From assembly GCF_011045115.1 (NCBI RefSeq), contig NZ_JAAKZG010000010.1, positions 161,846 to 225,845 of the forward strand: DNA of 64,000 bases, read 5' to 3'. The notes below the pieces were generated by a model. The model was not told the DNA's origin. It made no database searches and saw only the letters and a list, made by a program, of their open reading frames with translations. The position numbers and the translations under genes are program-made. Source of the DNA: Mesorhizobium zhangyense. GTDB lineage: Bacteria > Pseudomonadota > Alphaproteobacteria > Rhizobiales > Rhizobiaceae. Each line of letters starts with the position of its first letter. The first letter of the stretch is position 1. This document shows, one piece after another, positions 1 to 9,648 of the stretch.

Positions 1-321
1 ATCGCAATTCCATTTGCGACTGCCCCCAATTTTACCCAAGACCGAACTTTCGAGAAGTCAATTTCCGCGAGCCCGAAGTCGTTCCCCGCTGCATCTTATG
101 CGGACTTTCCGCGCACGAAACACAAACATTGCAGATGCACCTTAATCTTCGATTCGACACCTAAGTCAGCTTGGGGGCCGGAAGCTGACTGCCAGCTTTT
201 CGGCTGAAGATGAGAAAGACTGTCGTCCCCGCACCTCGCGACTAGGCCGTGAACTCATAAATGGCGGGTGGTCGCGGTGTTCGAGTGGCAACGGTCCTTT
301 TGCTGGAGACCAAATTTCGGC
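1..321. other. Left-edge stretch without a convincing gene
   Basis: I see no open frame with family resemblance here. The stretch lies downstream of the DUF1993 gene and may hold its 3' region plus decayed mobile-element sequence, but I cannot name any element in it. Confidence 0.4.
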
Positions 322-846
322 TCAGAATGAACTGGTTCGCAGCCGACCCTCGTAATCACGTTTACCGAGCGGCACGCCTCGCGAGCGCAGGATGTTGTAT
401 GCGGTGACGGCGTGGAAATGGAAGTTTGGCAGAGAGAAAGAGAGAATGAAGGTCTCCGACGTGAAAGCAAGCCGTCGCGGACCGATCTGGAGGTCCAGGT
501 GCTTGCCCGCGCAGTCGTTAATCTCTTCGGGGACGAACGCCTCCAGCGCCGTTTCTGCCTTGCCGATCATCGCCTGTAGGTCAGTGAAAGGAATAGGTCC
601 GACCAAGGCGGGAGGGGTAAACGCGCCGGTCTTGAGCGCCTCGACCCCCCACACGGAATGATGCCATGCCGCTTCGATCTGAAAATGAAATGGTGCCATG
701 TCATCGAAGAGGCGGGTGTTCACGAAATTATCGGGATCGACACCGGTGTTTAAAAAGTGGGTGGCCGCACGGTCGAGAAAGCCTCCGACGGATCTTACGG
801 TTTGCAGGAAGGTCGGCACGCTGAGGTCGTAGAGTGATGTCCGCAT
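322..846 (-). CDS. DUF1993 family protein
   Basis: 174 aa. The N-terminus reads LYDLSVPTFLQTVRSVGGFL, and the C-terminal part carries HFHAVTAYNILRSRGVPLGK, both typical of the DUF1993 family, a small soluble helical family distantly like the DinB four-helix fold. Its function is unknown. The start is set at 846 because an AGAGGGAAGG ribosome binding site precedes that ATG; a longer frame upstream has no family resemblance. The gene stands alone next to an IS5-type remnant, so it may be close to a rearrangement point. Family call firm, role unknown. Confidence 0.8.
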   Translation of the reverse strand: MRTSLYDLSVPTFLQTVRSVGGFLDRAATHFLNTGVDPDNFVNTRLFDDMAPFHFQIEAAWHHSVWGVEALKTGAFTPPALVGPIPFTDLQAMIGKAETALEAFVPEEINDCAGKHLDLQIGPRRLAFTSETFILSFSLPNFHFHAVTAYNILRSRGVPLGKRDYEGRLRTSSF

Positions 847-966
847 TGCCTTCCCTCTCGAGCAATTTGAACCATAGCATCTGGCGTGATGGCCACAAAG
901 GCAAGACAAGCGCGGTCATAAGCTGGCGGTCTTGCCCATTGGGTGGAACCCGGATTCAGCATCGGC

Positions 967-1119
967 ATGAGCCGATACGATTTGACCGACTTCGAGTGGC
1001 GCGTTGTCGAGCCGCAGCTGCCCAACAAGCCGCGAGGCGTGCCGCGCTTCGATGATCGCCGCGTGCTGGGCAAAGGAAATCCTATTTTGCGCCGAACCTA
1101 TTTGCGATCGGCGTCATGA
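967..1119 (+). pseudogene. IS5-family transposase N-terminal remnant
   Basis: About the first 36 codons read as the N-terminus of an IS5/IS4-type DDE transposase (MSRYDLTDFEWRVVEPQLPN, then KPRGVPRFDDRRVL). After that the similarity stops and the frame closes at a TGA. The catalytic domain is absent, so this is a dead fragment. I could not define its terminal inverted repeats. Confidence 0.75.
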
Positions 1120-1276
1120 CAATGGGCAGCAGCACGCCGTGCTTGTTCAAAACCGTAACCCAAGTTTTGCGTTAAAGCCGTGCTGCTGAGTCCTAGAGCC
1201 AAGCTGGCCATCATAGGAGATGCCCAACTCTGCCTGTGGTGTCAACAACAAGGACGATTAGCGAAAGGATTAATTC

Positions 1277-2179
1277 ATGTCGCTTATGAATATCCAGCTT
1301 CGCCACATCCGGTGCCTGCTCGCCGTCGCCAGTGAGAAGAACTTCGCGAGAGCGGCCGAAAGGCTGGCTGTCTCGCAGCCGGCGTTGTCGCAAACCATTA
1401 TGCAACTTGAGGCGACGCTAGGGTTCGAAATCTTCCAACGAACCACGCGCAGCGTCACCCTCACCAAGGACGGCGCGACAGTCTGCGAATACGCCCACAA
1501 GCTCAACCGCTCGATGGAGACGTTCCACAAGGAGGTAAAAGCCCTCCAGCTGTCGATACACAATTTCCTCAGGGTCGGATATCTGATCGGCACTGCCGTG
1601 GAATTCATTCCGAAGATTACCCAGGAATTCGAACGGCGCCGGCCGAACGCGACGCTCGAATTCGTCGAATACGACTTCACCAATCCGGATGCCGGATTGT
1701 CGACGGAACTCGTGGACTGCAGCATTTTCTGTCCGCCGGTCGATACGCCGGGCATACATATCGTAGAGATCGCCCGGGAGAAATGCGTTGCCTGTTTGCC
1801 TGACGGTCATCCATTGAGCCTGCAGGATACGGTTCAGGTGGAACAACTGCTCGACGAACCCTTCATCGCCGCACCGGGAACCGGCGTATGGCGCGACTAC
1901 TGGCTTGCCAGCCAGTACCGGCAGGGTCAGCCGGCCCGCGTCGTGTTCGAAGCCGCCACCGTTGATTCTGAATTGCAGGCCGTGGCCTTGCGTAAAGGCA
2001 TAAGCATAACCGCGGAAAGCACTGCGCGTTTCTACGCCCGGCCCGGCGTTACCTTCCGCAAAGTCTCCAATATGGACGATTGCATCATAGCCATAGGCCA
2101 CCGCCAGCCAGCAAACCCTCTTATCAAGGAGTTGATCGATGTGGCCGCACTTGTAACGCGGCTACCCGTCAAAGACTAA
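1277..2179 (+). CDS. LysR-family transcriptional regulator
   Basis: 300 aa, normal LysR length. The winged helix-turn-helix occupies roughly residues 5-63 (HIRCLLAVASEKNFARAAER, then AVSQPALSQTIMQLEATLGF). The rest is a periplasmic-binding-like effector domain. GAAAGGATT lies just upstream of the first ATG; a second ATG three codons later is also possible. It is encoded toward the 3' end of the transport operon that ends at 2326 on the other strand. A sugar-acid or amino-acid effector cannot be told from sequence. LysR proteins usually control a divergent neighbour, but here the divergent side holds only an IS remnant, so the target is unclear. Confidence 0.9.
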   Translation: MSLMNIQLRHIRCLLAVASEKNFARAAERLAVSQPALSQTIMQLEATLGFEIFQRTTRSVTLTKDGATVCEYAHKLNRSMETFHKEVKALQLSIHNFLRVGYLIGTAVEFIPKITQEFERRRPNATLEFVEYDFTNPDAGLSTELVDCSIFCPPVDTPGIHIVEIAREKCVACLPDGHPLSLQDTVQVEQLLDEPFIAAPGTGVWRDYWLASQYRQGQPARVVFEAATVDSELQAVALRKGISITAESTARFYARPGVTFRKVSNMDDCIIAIGHRQPANPLIKELIDVAALVTRLPVKD

Positions 2180-2224
2180 CAAGGCCCGTCACCGCGGAAT
2201 GAAGAGATTTCGGACGGCCTTGTT
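2178..2224. terminator. Stem-loop between convergent genes
   Basis: AACAAGGCC(C)GTC at 2178-2190 pairs with GACGGCCTTGTT at 2213-2224, with one bulged C and a loop of about 22 nt. It begins inside the LysR stop codon and lies before the end of the opposing operon. The U-tract is poor, so this is a plausible but not canonical transcription end. Confidence 0.45.
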
Positions 2225-2325
2225 GCATGGACATACGTCTTTCGCCGTCTCACGACATCATGCCGGGTTATCTATCACCGCCGGCATAAAGACCGGCGGA
2301 GGGCCTCGACGGTTCAAAATTGCTG

Positions 2326-3240
2326 TCATTCGGCAGCCAAGGACGCGCCGTTGTTGTTCAGCGTGATCAGTTGTCGCGTGCGCTCCAGGCAGGCCGGCTG
2401 TTCGCTGCGGTAGCGCGGGCCGATTTCCATCATCAGAACCGTATCGGGGAGAAATTCCAGCTCACTAAAGATTCCCTCCCAGTCGATGTCGCCCCACCCC
2501 AACGGCATATGCAGGTCGCCTATGCCGAGTGCTGTGGATTCCTGCGGATGGTATGCCTTGTAGAAACCCTGCGGACGACCGAAGGAATCGTGCACATGCA
2601 GATGGCCCGTCACCGGCGCCATGGCGCGCAACTGCTCGCGGAAATTCAGCCCGCGATAAGTCGCTTCGATGTAGGCGTGGCTGAAATCGATCAGCGCGAC
2701 GAGATTGGGGTGGTTGACAGTTTTCACCGTCTCCGCAAGCTCGGCCGGAGTCTGGCGATATTGACCCGGCTCCGTGGTGAAGATGTTTTCGAAGGCGACG
2801 CGGATGCCATAAGGCCTGGCGAATTCGGCAAGCTCGAACAGCGCCTCGCGTTCGCGCAGGTCAGCACTTGTGCGCTCGGCAATCTGGTCGGCGCGCAGGC
2901 AGCCGCCATGCTGGACAATGATGCGCGAGCCGATCCGGTCGCAGACCTCGACCAGTGCCTTGGCCGCGTCGAGCTGATAGCGCGACGTCACCGGGTCCAT
3001 GAAATTGGACGAGACAAGGCCATGAACGGTGTAGCGAAACGGAAACTGGCCGGTCAATGCCACGAGCCGGTCCAGCCGCTCCTTTATCAACCGTCCGCCG
3101 GCGATGAGATCGATGCTGGTCAGTCCGAGTTCGACGGTATCGACGCCGAGGCCAGCCAGGCGGCGCAAGTCGGTTTCCAGGCTGTCGAGTTCGCCGTCGA
3201 TGGAACCCGAATTGAAGCCGCTTGCGATGATATTGCTCAT
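2326..3240 (-). CDS. Sugar phosphate isomerase/epimerase (xylose-isomerase-like TIM barrel)
   Basis: 304 aa, AP-endonuclease-2/IolE-type TIM barrel. Likely metal ligands sit in VQHGG, AFENIF (Glu), ALIDFSHAY (Asp and His), HLHVHDSFG (His) and MMEIGPRY (Glu), in the right order along the chain. Such enzymes isomerise or epimerise free or phosphorylated sugars and inositols; the substrate is not known. GGAGACA precedes the ATG. It is the last gene of the eight-gene operon and starts 23 bp after the phosphodiesterase gene, so it probably processes a sugar released by that enzyme. This is inference from context. Confidence 0.85.
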   Translation of the reverse strand: MSNIIASGFNSGSIDGELDSLETDLRRLAGLGVDTVELGLTSIDLIAGGRLIKERLDRLVALTGQFPFRYTVHGLVSSNFMDPVTSRYQLDAAKALVEVCDRIGSRIIVQHGGCLRADQIAERTSADLREREALFELAEFARPYGIRVAFENIFTTEPGQYRQTPAELAETVKTVNHPNLVALIDFSHAYIEATYRGLNFREQLRAMAPVTGHLHVHDSFGRPQGFYKAYHPQESTALGIGDLHMPLGWGDIDWEGIFSELEFLPDTVLMMEIGPRYRSEQPACLERTRQLITLNNNGASLAAE

Positions 3241-3263
3241 GATTGTCTCCGATCTTATTGAGT

Positions 3264-4034
3264 TCAGTGCGTCGGCTGCAGGAGATTTGACCTGCTGGAC
3301 TGCGCTGCGCGAAGGGCGAGCGCGATGTCGGGGCTATCCGATGTCAGGTGGCCAATATCCCGCTCCAGCCATTGGCGGAGCGTCTCTTCGTCATTCAGGG
3401 TCCAGACGCATAGCCGTTCGAGCGGCAAGGTCCGAGCAATCAGGTCCCATTGAGCTTCCATCAGTTCGTGATGGACCGCAACGATCTCGACAAGGTCGTC
3501 GACCCGATCGAGAAACGCGGCGAGCCCGCCCTGCCTTTCGGCCCAAGCAGCATTCACCGAGACAAGACGTGCGATATGCGGCGCGTAACGGCGGCAATCC
3601 TCCAGGACGGAGGTGTCGAACGAGGTCAGATGCGTTCTTTCCTCCACGCCGAAGCGGGCAAGTTCCTGTGCGATGCGCTCGGCGATGCCCGGATAGGGCG
3701 TGCCGGTCTCGTCGAGCTTGATCTCCACATGCAGCGCAAGCCCGGTAGCCGGGGGAATGACATCGAGCACGTCGGCCAATGTCGGGATTCCCTCGTCCGT
3801 GCCTTTCAGTTTCATGCCTGCCCGCGCCTCGGGCGTCAGCAGCCGAACCGGTCCAGTACCCTCTGCCGTACGGTCAAGCATGGCGTCGTGAATGACCAAA
3901 AGTTCGCCCGCATTCGTCAGATGCACGTCGAATTCGACGGCATCCACGCCGAGTTGCAGGACGTTACGAAAGCCCGTCAGCGAGTTTTCAGCCCAGAGGT
4001 TGCGGGCGCCGCGATGGCCGGTGATGAGCGTCAT
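3264..4034 (-). CDS. Glycerophosphodiester phosphodiesterase family protein
   Basis: 256 aa, usual for single-domain GDPD enzymes. The N-terminal ITGHRGARNLWAENSLTGF gives the first catalytic His and the conserved Glu. VEFDVHLTNAGELLVIHD gives the E-x-D metal pair and the second His, and LHVEIKL supplies another acidic ligand. No signal peptide, so it acts in the cytoplasm on imported substrate. The family hydrolyses glycerophosphodiesters; relatives such as AccF cleave agrocinopine sugar phosphodiesters. It lies directly downstream of a peptide-type ABC transporter rather than a ugp-type one, which favours an unusual phosphodiester. AGGAAG precedes the ATG. Confidence 0.9.
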   Translation of the reverse strand: MTLITGHRGARNLWAENSLTGFRNVLQLGVDAVEFDVHLTNAGELLVIHDAMLDRTAEGTGPVRLLTPEARAGMKLKGTDEGIPTLADVLDVIPPATGLALHVEIKLDETGTPYPGIAERIAQELARFGVEERTHLTSFDTSVLEDCRRYAPHIARLVSVNAAWAERQGGLAAFLDRVDDLVEIVAVHHELMEAQWDLIARTLPLERLCVWTLNDEETLRQWLERDIGHLTSDSPDIALALRAAQSSRSNLLQPTH

Positions 4035-4070
4035 GAATTTCTTCCTGGTTGCGGGTTAGGCGCGCCTGTT

Positions 4071-4952
4071 TCAGCGCACGGTCGGATCGAGCTTGTCGCG
4101 CAGCCAGTCACCGACCAGCGAGATGGAGAGTGTCGTCAGCATGATGACGGCTGCCGGCGCCAGCATGACCCAGGGCGCGCGCGTCAGATATTCGCGCCCG
4201 AAGCCGACCATATTGCCGAGGCTGGTCTCGGGCGGTTGCACGCCGAGGCCGAGAAACGACAGCCCGCTTTCCATCAGGATGATTTCCGGAAAGGTCAGCG
4301 TCATCGACACGATCAGCGTCGAAGCGACGTTGGGCAGGATATGGCGAAGATAGACGCGCGCCGGCGTGGCGCCGAGTTGCACGGCGGCAGCGGCATAACC
4401 CTGCGCGCTGGCGGAGATGGCAAGGCCGCGCGCGATGCGCGCATAGCGTTCCCAGCCATAAAAACCCATCAGGCAGACAAGCAGCAGCATCGAGGAGCCG
4501 AAGAAGGCCAGAACCGCCAGCGACATGATCAGAAACGGCAAGGCCGCCTGGAAATCGGCCAGCGCCAGCACCAGATGCTCGACCGCGCCGCGGAACTGCG
4601 CGGCGGCGAAACCGAGCGCGGTGCCGAACACTGCCGACAGGATCGTGGCACCGAAGGCGATGATCAGCGATACCCGGATCGACTGTATAAGCCGCGAAAG
4701 CACGTCCCGGCCCAGCTCGTCGGTGCCGAGCCAATGCTTCACATTGCCGGGCGGCGAAAGCCGGCTCGCAAGGTCCATCGCGGTGATGCCATATGGGCGA
4801 ATTTGGTCGGCGAAAATGGCAATCAGCACCATCGCTGCGAGCCAGAAGATGCCGAGGCCGACGCTCAGCGGCACATTACAGCGGATCAACGCGATGAAGC
4901 CTTCATCTCCCCTGCCCGTCCGCTTAGCCGCCGGAAAATCTGCCGAAGCCAT
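4071..4952 (-). CDS. ABC transporter permease, DppC/OppC type
   Basis: 293 aa from the chosen start. The N-terminal transmembrane segment is followed by the soluble OppC_N-type loop with HWLGTDELGRDVLSRLI, and the EAA contact loop for the ATPases reads GATPARVYLRHILPN. Several membrane helices follow. The start at 4952 is preceded by GAGGAG that overlaps the stop of the upstream permease gene; an ATG two codons earlier would sit on that site. It pairs with the preceding permease to form the channel. DppC-like order and size are normal. Confidence 0.9.
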   Translation of the reverse strand: MASADFPAAKRTGRGDEGFIALIRCNVPLSVGLGIFWLAAMVLIAIFADQIRPYGITAMDLASRLSPPGNVKHWLGTDELGRDVLSRLIQSIRVSLIIAFGATILSAVFGTALGFAAAQFRGAVEHLVLALADFQAALPFLIMSLAVLAFFGSSMLLLVCLMGFYGWERYARIARGLAISASAQGYAAAAVQLGATPARVYLRHILPNVASTLIVSMTLTFPEIILMESGLSFLGLGVQPPETSLGNMVGFGREYLTRAPWVMLAPAAVIMLTTLSISLVGDWLRDKLDPTVR

Positions 4953-4962
4953 TCCCATCTCC

Positions 4963-5889
4963 TCAATGCGCAGCGCGCGAGCGCAGGCGCGGGTCGAGCC
5001 AACCATAGAGCAGGTCGACGATCAGGTTCGAGACAACCATCGTGGCCGCTATGACAAGCAAGATGCATTGCACCACCGCTAGATCGCGGTTGCTGACCGA
5101 TACGATCAGCAGGCGGCCAATGCCCGGCCAGGAAAAGATCGATTCGACCACCACAGCACCCGCAATCAGCGACCCAACCATGAAACCGACGATCGTCACG
5201 ATCGGCACGGCGGCGTTGGGCAAAGCATGGCTCCAGACGACGTCACGCCATTTCAGCCCCTTGGCCGAAGCCGTGCGGATGAAGGGCTGGCCCATCACCT
5301 CGATCATCGCGCTGCGCGAGAAACGGGCGAGGATGCCGATGCCCCCGATGCTCATGGTGATCGTCGGCAAGATGCCGTGCACCCACGTATCCTGGCCGCC
5401 TGACGGCAGGACGCCGAGAATGATCGAAAAGACCAGCACCAGGATCAGCCCCATGACGAAGGACGGGATGGTGAAGCCGAGGATCGCGAGCAGGATGACG
5501 CCGCGGTCGGCAAAGCTCTGCCGATGAAGCGCTGCGTAGATTCCGGCCGGTATGCCGATGACGAGCTTGAGGATCAGCGCGGGAATCGTCAATTGCAGCG
5601 TGGCGGGCACCCGTTCCAGCACGAGATCGAGCGCGGATGCCTTGTCGCGCATCGACACGCCGAAATCGCCGGTGAAGATCGATTTGAGATAGGCCAGATA
5701 TTGCACCCATACAGGCTGGTCGAGGCCCCATGCCTTGCGGAACGCGTCGATCACATCCTGCGGCACGTCGGGGCCGAGCATGACCTGGGCCGGATCGCCG
5801 GACATGCGCAGCACGACGAAGGCGAAGGTCACCACAGCCAGAATGGTAATGATGGCCCTGAGCAGGCGCGTGAGAACGAAACTGATCAT
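4963..5889 (-). CDS. ABC transporter permease, DppB/OppB type
   Basis: 308 aa. The first membrane segment lies near the N-terminus (about residues 8-28), followed by the periplasmic loop with FGVSMRDKASALDLVLERVP, typical of DppB proteins. The EAA loop is RTASAKGLKWRDVVWSHALP. It starts 9 bp after the ATPase gene and its stop overlaps the ribosome binding site of the next permease, so the two are translated together. Confidence 0.9.
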   Translation of the reverse strand: MISFVLTRLLRAIITILAVVTFAFVVLRMSGDPAQVMLGPDVPQDVIDAFRKAWGLDQPVWVQYLAYLKSIFTGDFGVSMRDKASALDLVLERVPATLQLTIPALILKLVIGIPAGIYAALHRQSFADRGVILLAILGFTIPSFVMGLILVLVFSIILGVLPSGGQDTWVHGILPTITMSIGGIGILARFSRSAMIEVMGQPFIRTASAKGLKWRDVVWSHALPNAAVPIVTIVGFMVGSLIAGAVVVESIFSWPGIGRLLIVSVSNRDLAVVQCILLVIAATMVVSNLIVDLLYGWLDPRLRSRAAH

Positions 5890-5898
5890 GTCATGCTC

Positions 5899-6882
5899 TT
5901 AGGCTGCGACCGGAACCGCGCCATCCGCCACGATATGGCAGGCAGCGGTGCGCCGGTTTTCGATCTGGCGCAGCACGGGCGCAGTGCTACGGCAGATGTC
6001 GCGCGCGATGGAACAGCGGGGGTGGAAAGCGCAGCCCGCGGGACGGTTGGCGGGATTGGGCGGCTCGCCCTGCAGGATGACGCGGCCCTCCAGCAGCTTG
6101 CCCGGCACCGGCACGCTCGAGACCAGCGCTTGTGTATAGGGATGCCGGGGCGACCGGAAGATCACGTCGGAGGAGGCCTCCTCCACGATCCGGCCGAGAT
6201 ACATGACGGCGACGCGGTCGGCGATGTTGCGCACGACCTTCAGGTCGTGACTGATGAAGACCATGGCGATGCCGTTCTGTTCCTGAAGCTGGCGCAGCAT
6301 ATTGACGACCTGCGCCTGTATGGAAACGTCGAGGGCCGAAACCGGCTCGTCGCAGACCAGAAGCTTCGGGCGCGAAGCCAGCGCCCGCGCTATCACCGCG
6401 CGCTGGCGCTGCCCGCCGGAGAGCTCATGCGGGAAACGCCCGGCCTGATCCTGGCGCAGGCCGACCGCCACCATCAGTTCGGCAACGCGGGCGGGGCGCT
6501 GGTCTTTCGGGATGATGCGATGAATTTCCAGCGGCTCGGCAAGCTGGGACGCGATCGTCAGGCGCCGGTCGAGTGCTGCCAGCGGGTCCTGATAGACCAG
6601 CTGCATCTTCGCACGAAGGGCGCGCCACTCGGCCGTGCGCAGTTCGGGCATTGCCCGCCCCTCGAAGCGCACCTCGCCCGCCTGTAGCTGGTCGATGCCG
6701 AGAAGCATGCGTCCAAGCGTCGATTTGCCGGACCCGGATTCGCCGACGATACCCAGCGTCTCGCCCGGCATTACAGCGAGCGAAACACCGTCGACAGCGC
6801 GTACCGGCTTCGGCTGGGCAAAAAGCCCACGTCGCACTTGATAGATGCGGGCAAGGTTCGTGGCCTGGATCAGCGGCGTCAT
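5899..6882 (-). CDS. ABC transporter ATP-binding protein, DppF/OppF type
   Basis: 327 aa. Walker A is GESGSGKSTLGR near residue 45, the signature is LSGGQRQR, and Walker B is LLVCDEPVSALD. The C-terminal oligopeptide/dipeptide domain has the Cys pattern CAFHPRCSIARDIC. It overlaps the preceding ATPase gene by 4 bp. All nucleotide-binding residues are present, so it should be active. With its partner it drives uptake of the ligand delivered by the family-5 binding protein. Confidence 0.92.
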   Translation of the reverse strand: MTPLIQATNLARIYQVRRGLFAQPKPVRAVDGVSLAVMPGETLGIVGESGSGKSTLGRMLLGIDQLQAGEVRFEGRAMPELRTAEWRALRAKMQLVYQDPLAALDRRLTIASQLAEPLEIHRIIPKDQRPARVAELMVAVGLRQDQAGRFPHELSGGQRQRAVIARALASRPKLLVCDEPVSALDVSIQAQVVNMLRQLQEQNGIAMVFISHDLKVVRNIADRVAVMYLGRIVEEASSDVIFRSPRHPYTQALVSSVPVPGKLLEGRVILQGEPPNPANRPAGCAFHPRCSIARDICRSTAPVLRQIENRRTAACHIVADGAVPVAA

Positions 6883-7907
6883 TGCAGCGCACTCTCGACA
6901 ATCCGGGCAGGTGTCCGGGGCTTTGCCGCGTGGATGACGAGCGCCAGCGGAACCGGGCGGGCGCAGGCCAGCAGGCGGCCGTCACCTTGCGGGACAAGAG
7001 GCGGCAGTTCCGTGTGGCAGGATTGCAGCACCCTCGAACAGCGCGGGGAGAAGGCGCAGCCGGCAGGCAGATGCTTCGGATTGGGCACTGTGCCGGGAAT
7101 GGGAACCAGCGGTTGACGGGGACCGTCAATTCGCGGGATCGCGTCGAACAGACCGCGCGTATAGGGATGACGCGGCGCGGCGAATAGCTGCTCGACGGTT
7201 CCCTGCTCGACGATGCGGCCGGCATACATCACGCATACCCGCTCGCAGACCTGCGACACCGCACCGAGATCATGGCTGATGAACACCGTCGCCATGCCGG
7301 TTTCGGCGCGAAGCTGGATCAGCAAGTCAAGAATCTGCGCCTGGATCGTCGCGTCGAGCGCCGTGGTCGGCTCGTCCGCGATCAGCAGGTCCGGCTCTCC
7401 GGCCAGCGCCATGGCGATCATCAAGCGCTGGCATTGGCCGCCTGAAAATTCGTGGGCGTAAAGATCGAAACGGCTGCGGGCGTCGGGGATACCGACCATA
7501 TCCATCAGCCGTAGTGCCTCCGTCCTTGCCGCATCGCCCCGCAGACCGCGATGCAGCGCCAGAGCCTCGGTGATCTGGCGGCCGATGCGTAGCACCGGGT
7601 TCAACGAACTCGACGGATCTTGAAAGATCATGGCGATCCGCCCGCCACGAACCGATTCCAGCGTGCTGCGCGGACTGCCGCAAAGCTCGCGCCCTTCGAG
7701 CCGGACAGACCCGCTGACGCCGGCTTTGCCCGGCAAAAGCCCGAGTGCGGCCAGCCAGGTGACAGATTTGCCACAACCCGACTCGCCGACAAGCCCCAGC
7801 GCCTCGCCGCGGCCTACGGTAAGGTCGATACCATGTAAAACCTGAACACCGTCGAAAGCGACCTTCAGGTCTCGCAATTCCACCAGATTGGATTTTGCTG
7901 CGCCCAT
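6879..7907 (-). CDS. ABC transporter ATP-binding protein, DppD/OppD type
   Basis: 342 aa. Walker A is [12 protein letters not shown], the signature is [15 protein letters not shown], and Walker B is [12 protein letters not shown]. The C-terminal domain carries [14 protein letters not shown]. It is the first transporter gene after the binding-protein gene, separated from it by 112 bp with a strong hairpin. The next gene begins inside its stop region, showing translational coupling. Confidence 0.92.
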   Translation of the reverse strand: MGAAKSNLVELRDLKVAFDGVQVLHGIDLTVGRGEALGLVGESGCGKSVTWLAALGLLPGKAGVSGSVRLEGRELCGSPRSTLESVRGGRIAMIFQDPSSSLNPVLRIGRQITEALALHRGLRGDAARTEALRLMDMVGIPDARSRFDLYAHEFSGGQCQRLMIAMALAGEPDLLIADEPTTALDATIQAQILDLLIQLRAETGMATVFISHDLGAVSQVCERVCVMYAGRIVEQGTVEQLFAAPRHPYTRGLFDAIPRIDGPRQPLVPIPGTVPNPKHLPAGCAFSPRCSRVLQSCHTELPPLVPQGDGRLLACARPVPLALVIHAAKPRTPARIVESALQ

Positions 7908-7973
7908 GTTTCCCTCTCAAGCTGCGTTCTGTCCGTTTCCGGACAAGTAAGGATTTGTGCGCTGGAAAAAGAA

Positions 7974-8004
7974 TTGCTCCGACAGCTAAAAACTGCCGGA
8001 GCAA
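7974..8004 (-). terminator. Intercistronic stem-loop after the binding-protein gene
   Basis: TTGCTCCG at 7974-7981 and CGGAGCAA at 7997-8004 are perfect complements, with CAG/CTG continuing the stem inside. On the minus strand the hairpin follows the binding-protein stop and is followed by a T-rich run. Such structures commonly let the binding protein be made in excess over membrane subunits, either as a partial terminator or by blocking 3' exonucleases. A smaller TGTCCG/CGGACA hairpin lies at 7930-7945. Confidence 0.6.
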
Positions 8005-8019
8005 AAACGGAATGGACTA

Positions 8020-9648
8020 TCAACTCGCCCAGTTTGAGGCGCGGAAATCCATTGCAAAGGCAGGTGCGGCCTTCCACTTCAGCGAAGACTTCATGCCGGT
8101 GAACACCGCGTTCTGGTGCAGAACCTGATAGACCGGGTCCTCGCGCTCGCAGATTTCCAGCATGCGCGCGAAAGCCTTCTTGCGGGCGGCGCGATCGGTG
8201 CTGGTTTCCATGACCGCCGCCATCTGGTTGGCCTCAGTGTTGGTCCAGTCCTTCTTCTGCTGCACTTCGCCGTTCGGGCCGTACTGGTTGACGATGCCGG
8301 AAACCGGATCGTTGAACGTGCCACCGGCGGACCAGTCGCGCACGCCCTTTACGCCTGCCGGATCGTGGATCTGGCCCCAGTTCTCCTTCATCTCGATCTG
8401 GACATTCAGGCCGACCTGCTTCCACATCTCGACCATGATCTGGGCGTTCGCGGTCTGGTTGGTGTAGTAGTTGTTGAGAAGGCGGTAGGGGATCGCATCG
8501 CCCTTGTAGTTGGCCTGCTTCAACAGATCGCGTGCCAGCTCAGGATTGAATTCCGGAACGGTCCAGTCCTTGATGAACATGTCGCCATAGAAGGGGAACT
8601 GGAGTCCGGCCGGGATCACGGTCTGACCTCCCCACAACGCGTCGATGATCGCCTGGCGGTCGATCGAATGGGTCATGGCGCGGCGAACCAGCGGATCCCT
8701 GAGGATCGGATTCTCGATGTTGAAGACCGAGACGCGGTGGTTGAGGATCGTCGACCCCTGGACTTCCAGGCCGGATGCCGCCTGTACGGTGGCGATCTGG
8801 TCCGGTGGCAGGTCGCAGGCGAAGTCGTATTCGCCCGACAGCAAGCCGTTCACGCGCGACGCCACTTCCGGCACCTCGACAAAACGGATTTCGGCCAGCG
8901 GAGGACGCCCGCCCCAATATTCGTCGAACGCCACCAGCGTCAGCGAGACGTCAGGCCTGAAATCGCCGACCATGTAGGGGCCGGTGGTGATCGGCTTGCG
9001 CGCCCAGTCGACATAGGCCTCGGCCTCGTTCCAGGCGCGGTGGTTGGTGATCTGGCTACCGAAGGCATAGAGACGGCCCTCGATTGTCACGTCCGGCGTC
9101 GCGTTGTGGAAGCGCACCGTATATTTGTCCACGGCCTCGACGCCTGCAAGCGCCGGCCACAGGCGGCGGCCGTTGCCCGGCAGCGTAGCCGGCAGTTCCT
9201 TCACCGTCGTCGGCTTGTGGTCGGCCTCGAAGATCGTCTTGCCGCCGGCAGGCTGGGTGCTGCCAAAGACCCGCTCGGGCGAGAAGCTGAACACGACGTC
9301 GTCGGCCGTCAGTTCGTCGCCATTGTGGAACTTCACGCCCTGGCGCAATTTGAGTTCGACGGTCTTGTCGTCGATGCGCGTCCATTCGGTGGCAAGGCCC
9401 GGAAGGGGTCCTTGATCGCCCATCCAGTTGCGCAGGATGAGGCCTTCCCAAAGGTTCGGGAAGAACACGCGCTCGCCGACATTGGAACCTTCGTTCCAGA
9501 TATCGAGCGTGCCATTGATGGTGATCTTCTGCACAGCAATCGTCACGGACGGGCGCGTTGCCTGGCCCATTGCGATGCGCGGCAGGATGATGCTGCCGGC
9601 GGTGGCCCCCAGCAAACCAAGGGCACTGCGCCTGTTAAGTGAAAGCAT
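8020..9648 (-). CDS. ABC transporter substrate-binding protein, family 5
   Basis: 542 aa. The N-terminus MLSLNRRSALGLLGATAG is a twin-arginine-type signal followed by a hydrophobic stretch and a probable cleavage after MGQA. The mature part has the family-5 (DppA/OppA/NikA) layout, including VELKLRQGVKFHNGDELTAD and the RRAMTHSIDRQAIIDALWGG region. An AAGGAG lies 8 nt before the ATG at 9648; upstream in-frame ATGs are less well placed. This class binds peptides, nickel, sugars such as cellobiose, and agrocinopines, so the ligand cannot be read directly. Context suggests a phosphodiester. Confidence 0.9.
   Translation of the reverse strand: MLSLNRRSALGLLGATAGSIILPRIAMGQATRPSVTIAVQKITINGTLDIWNEGSNVGERVFFPNLWEGLILRNWMGDQGPLPGLATEWTRIDDKTVELKLRQGVKFHNGDELTADDVVFSFSPERVFGSTQPAGGKTIFEADHKPTTVKELPATLPGNGRRLWPALAGVEAVDKYTVRFHNATPDVTIEGRLYAFGSQITNHRAWNEAEAYVDWARKPITTGPYMVGDFRPDVSLTLVAFDEYWGGRPPLAEIRFVEVPEVASRVNGLLSGEYDFACDLPPDQIATVQAASGLEVQGSTILNHRVSVFNIENPILRDPLVRRAMTHSIDRQAIIDALWGGQTVIPAGLQFPFYGDMFIKDWTVPEFNPELARDLLKQANYKGDAIPYRLLNNYYTNQTANAQIMVEMWKQVGLNVQIEMKENWGQIHDPAGVKGVRDWSAGGTFNDPVSGIVNQYGPNGEVQQKKDWTNTEANQMAAVMETSTDRAARKKAFARMLEICEREDPVYQVLHQNAVFTGMKSSLKWKAAPAFAMDFRASNWAS

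Noticed and set aside
2320..3261. 313-codon plus-strand frame over the isomerase gene
   Set aside because: It mirrors the minus-strand isomerase, which has clear metal-binding motifs; the plus-strand text resembles no family.
3450..5054. 534-codon plus-strand frame
   Set aside because: It is rich in His, Arg and Gln and covers the phosphodiesterase and permease genes: an antisense shadow in GC-rich DNA.
5524..6687. 387-codon plus-strand frame
   Set aside because: It lies opposite the DppF-type ATPase with perfect Walker motifs, so it is a shadow.
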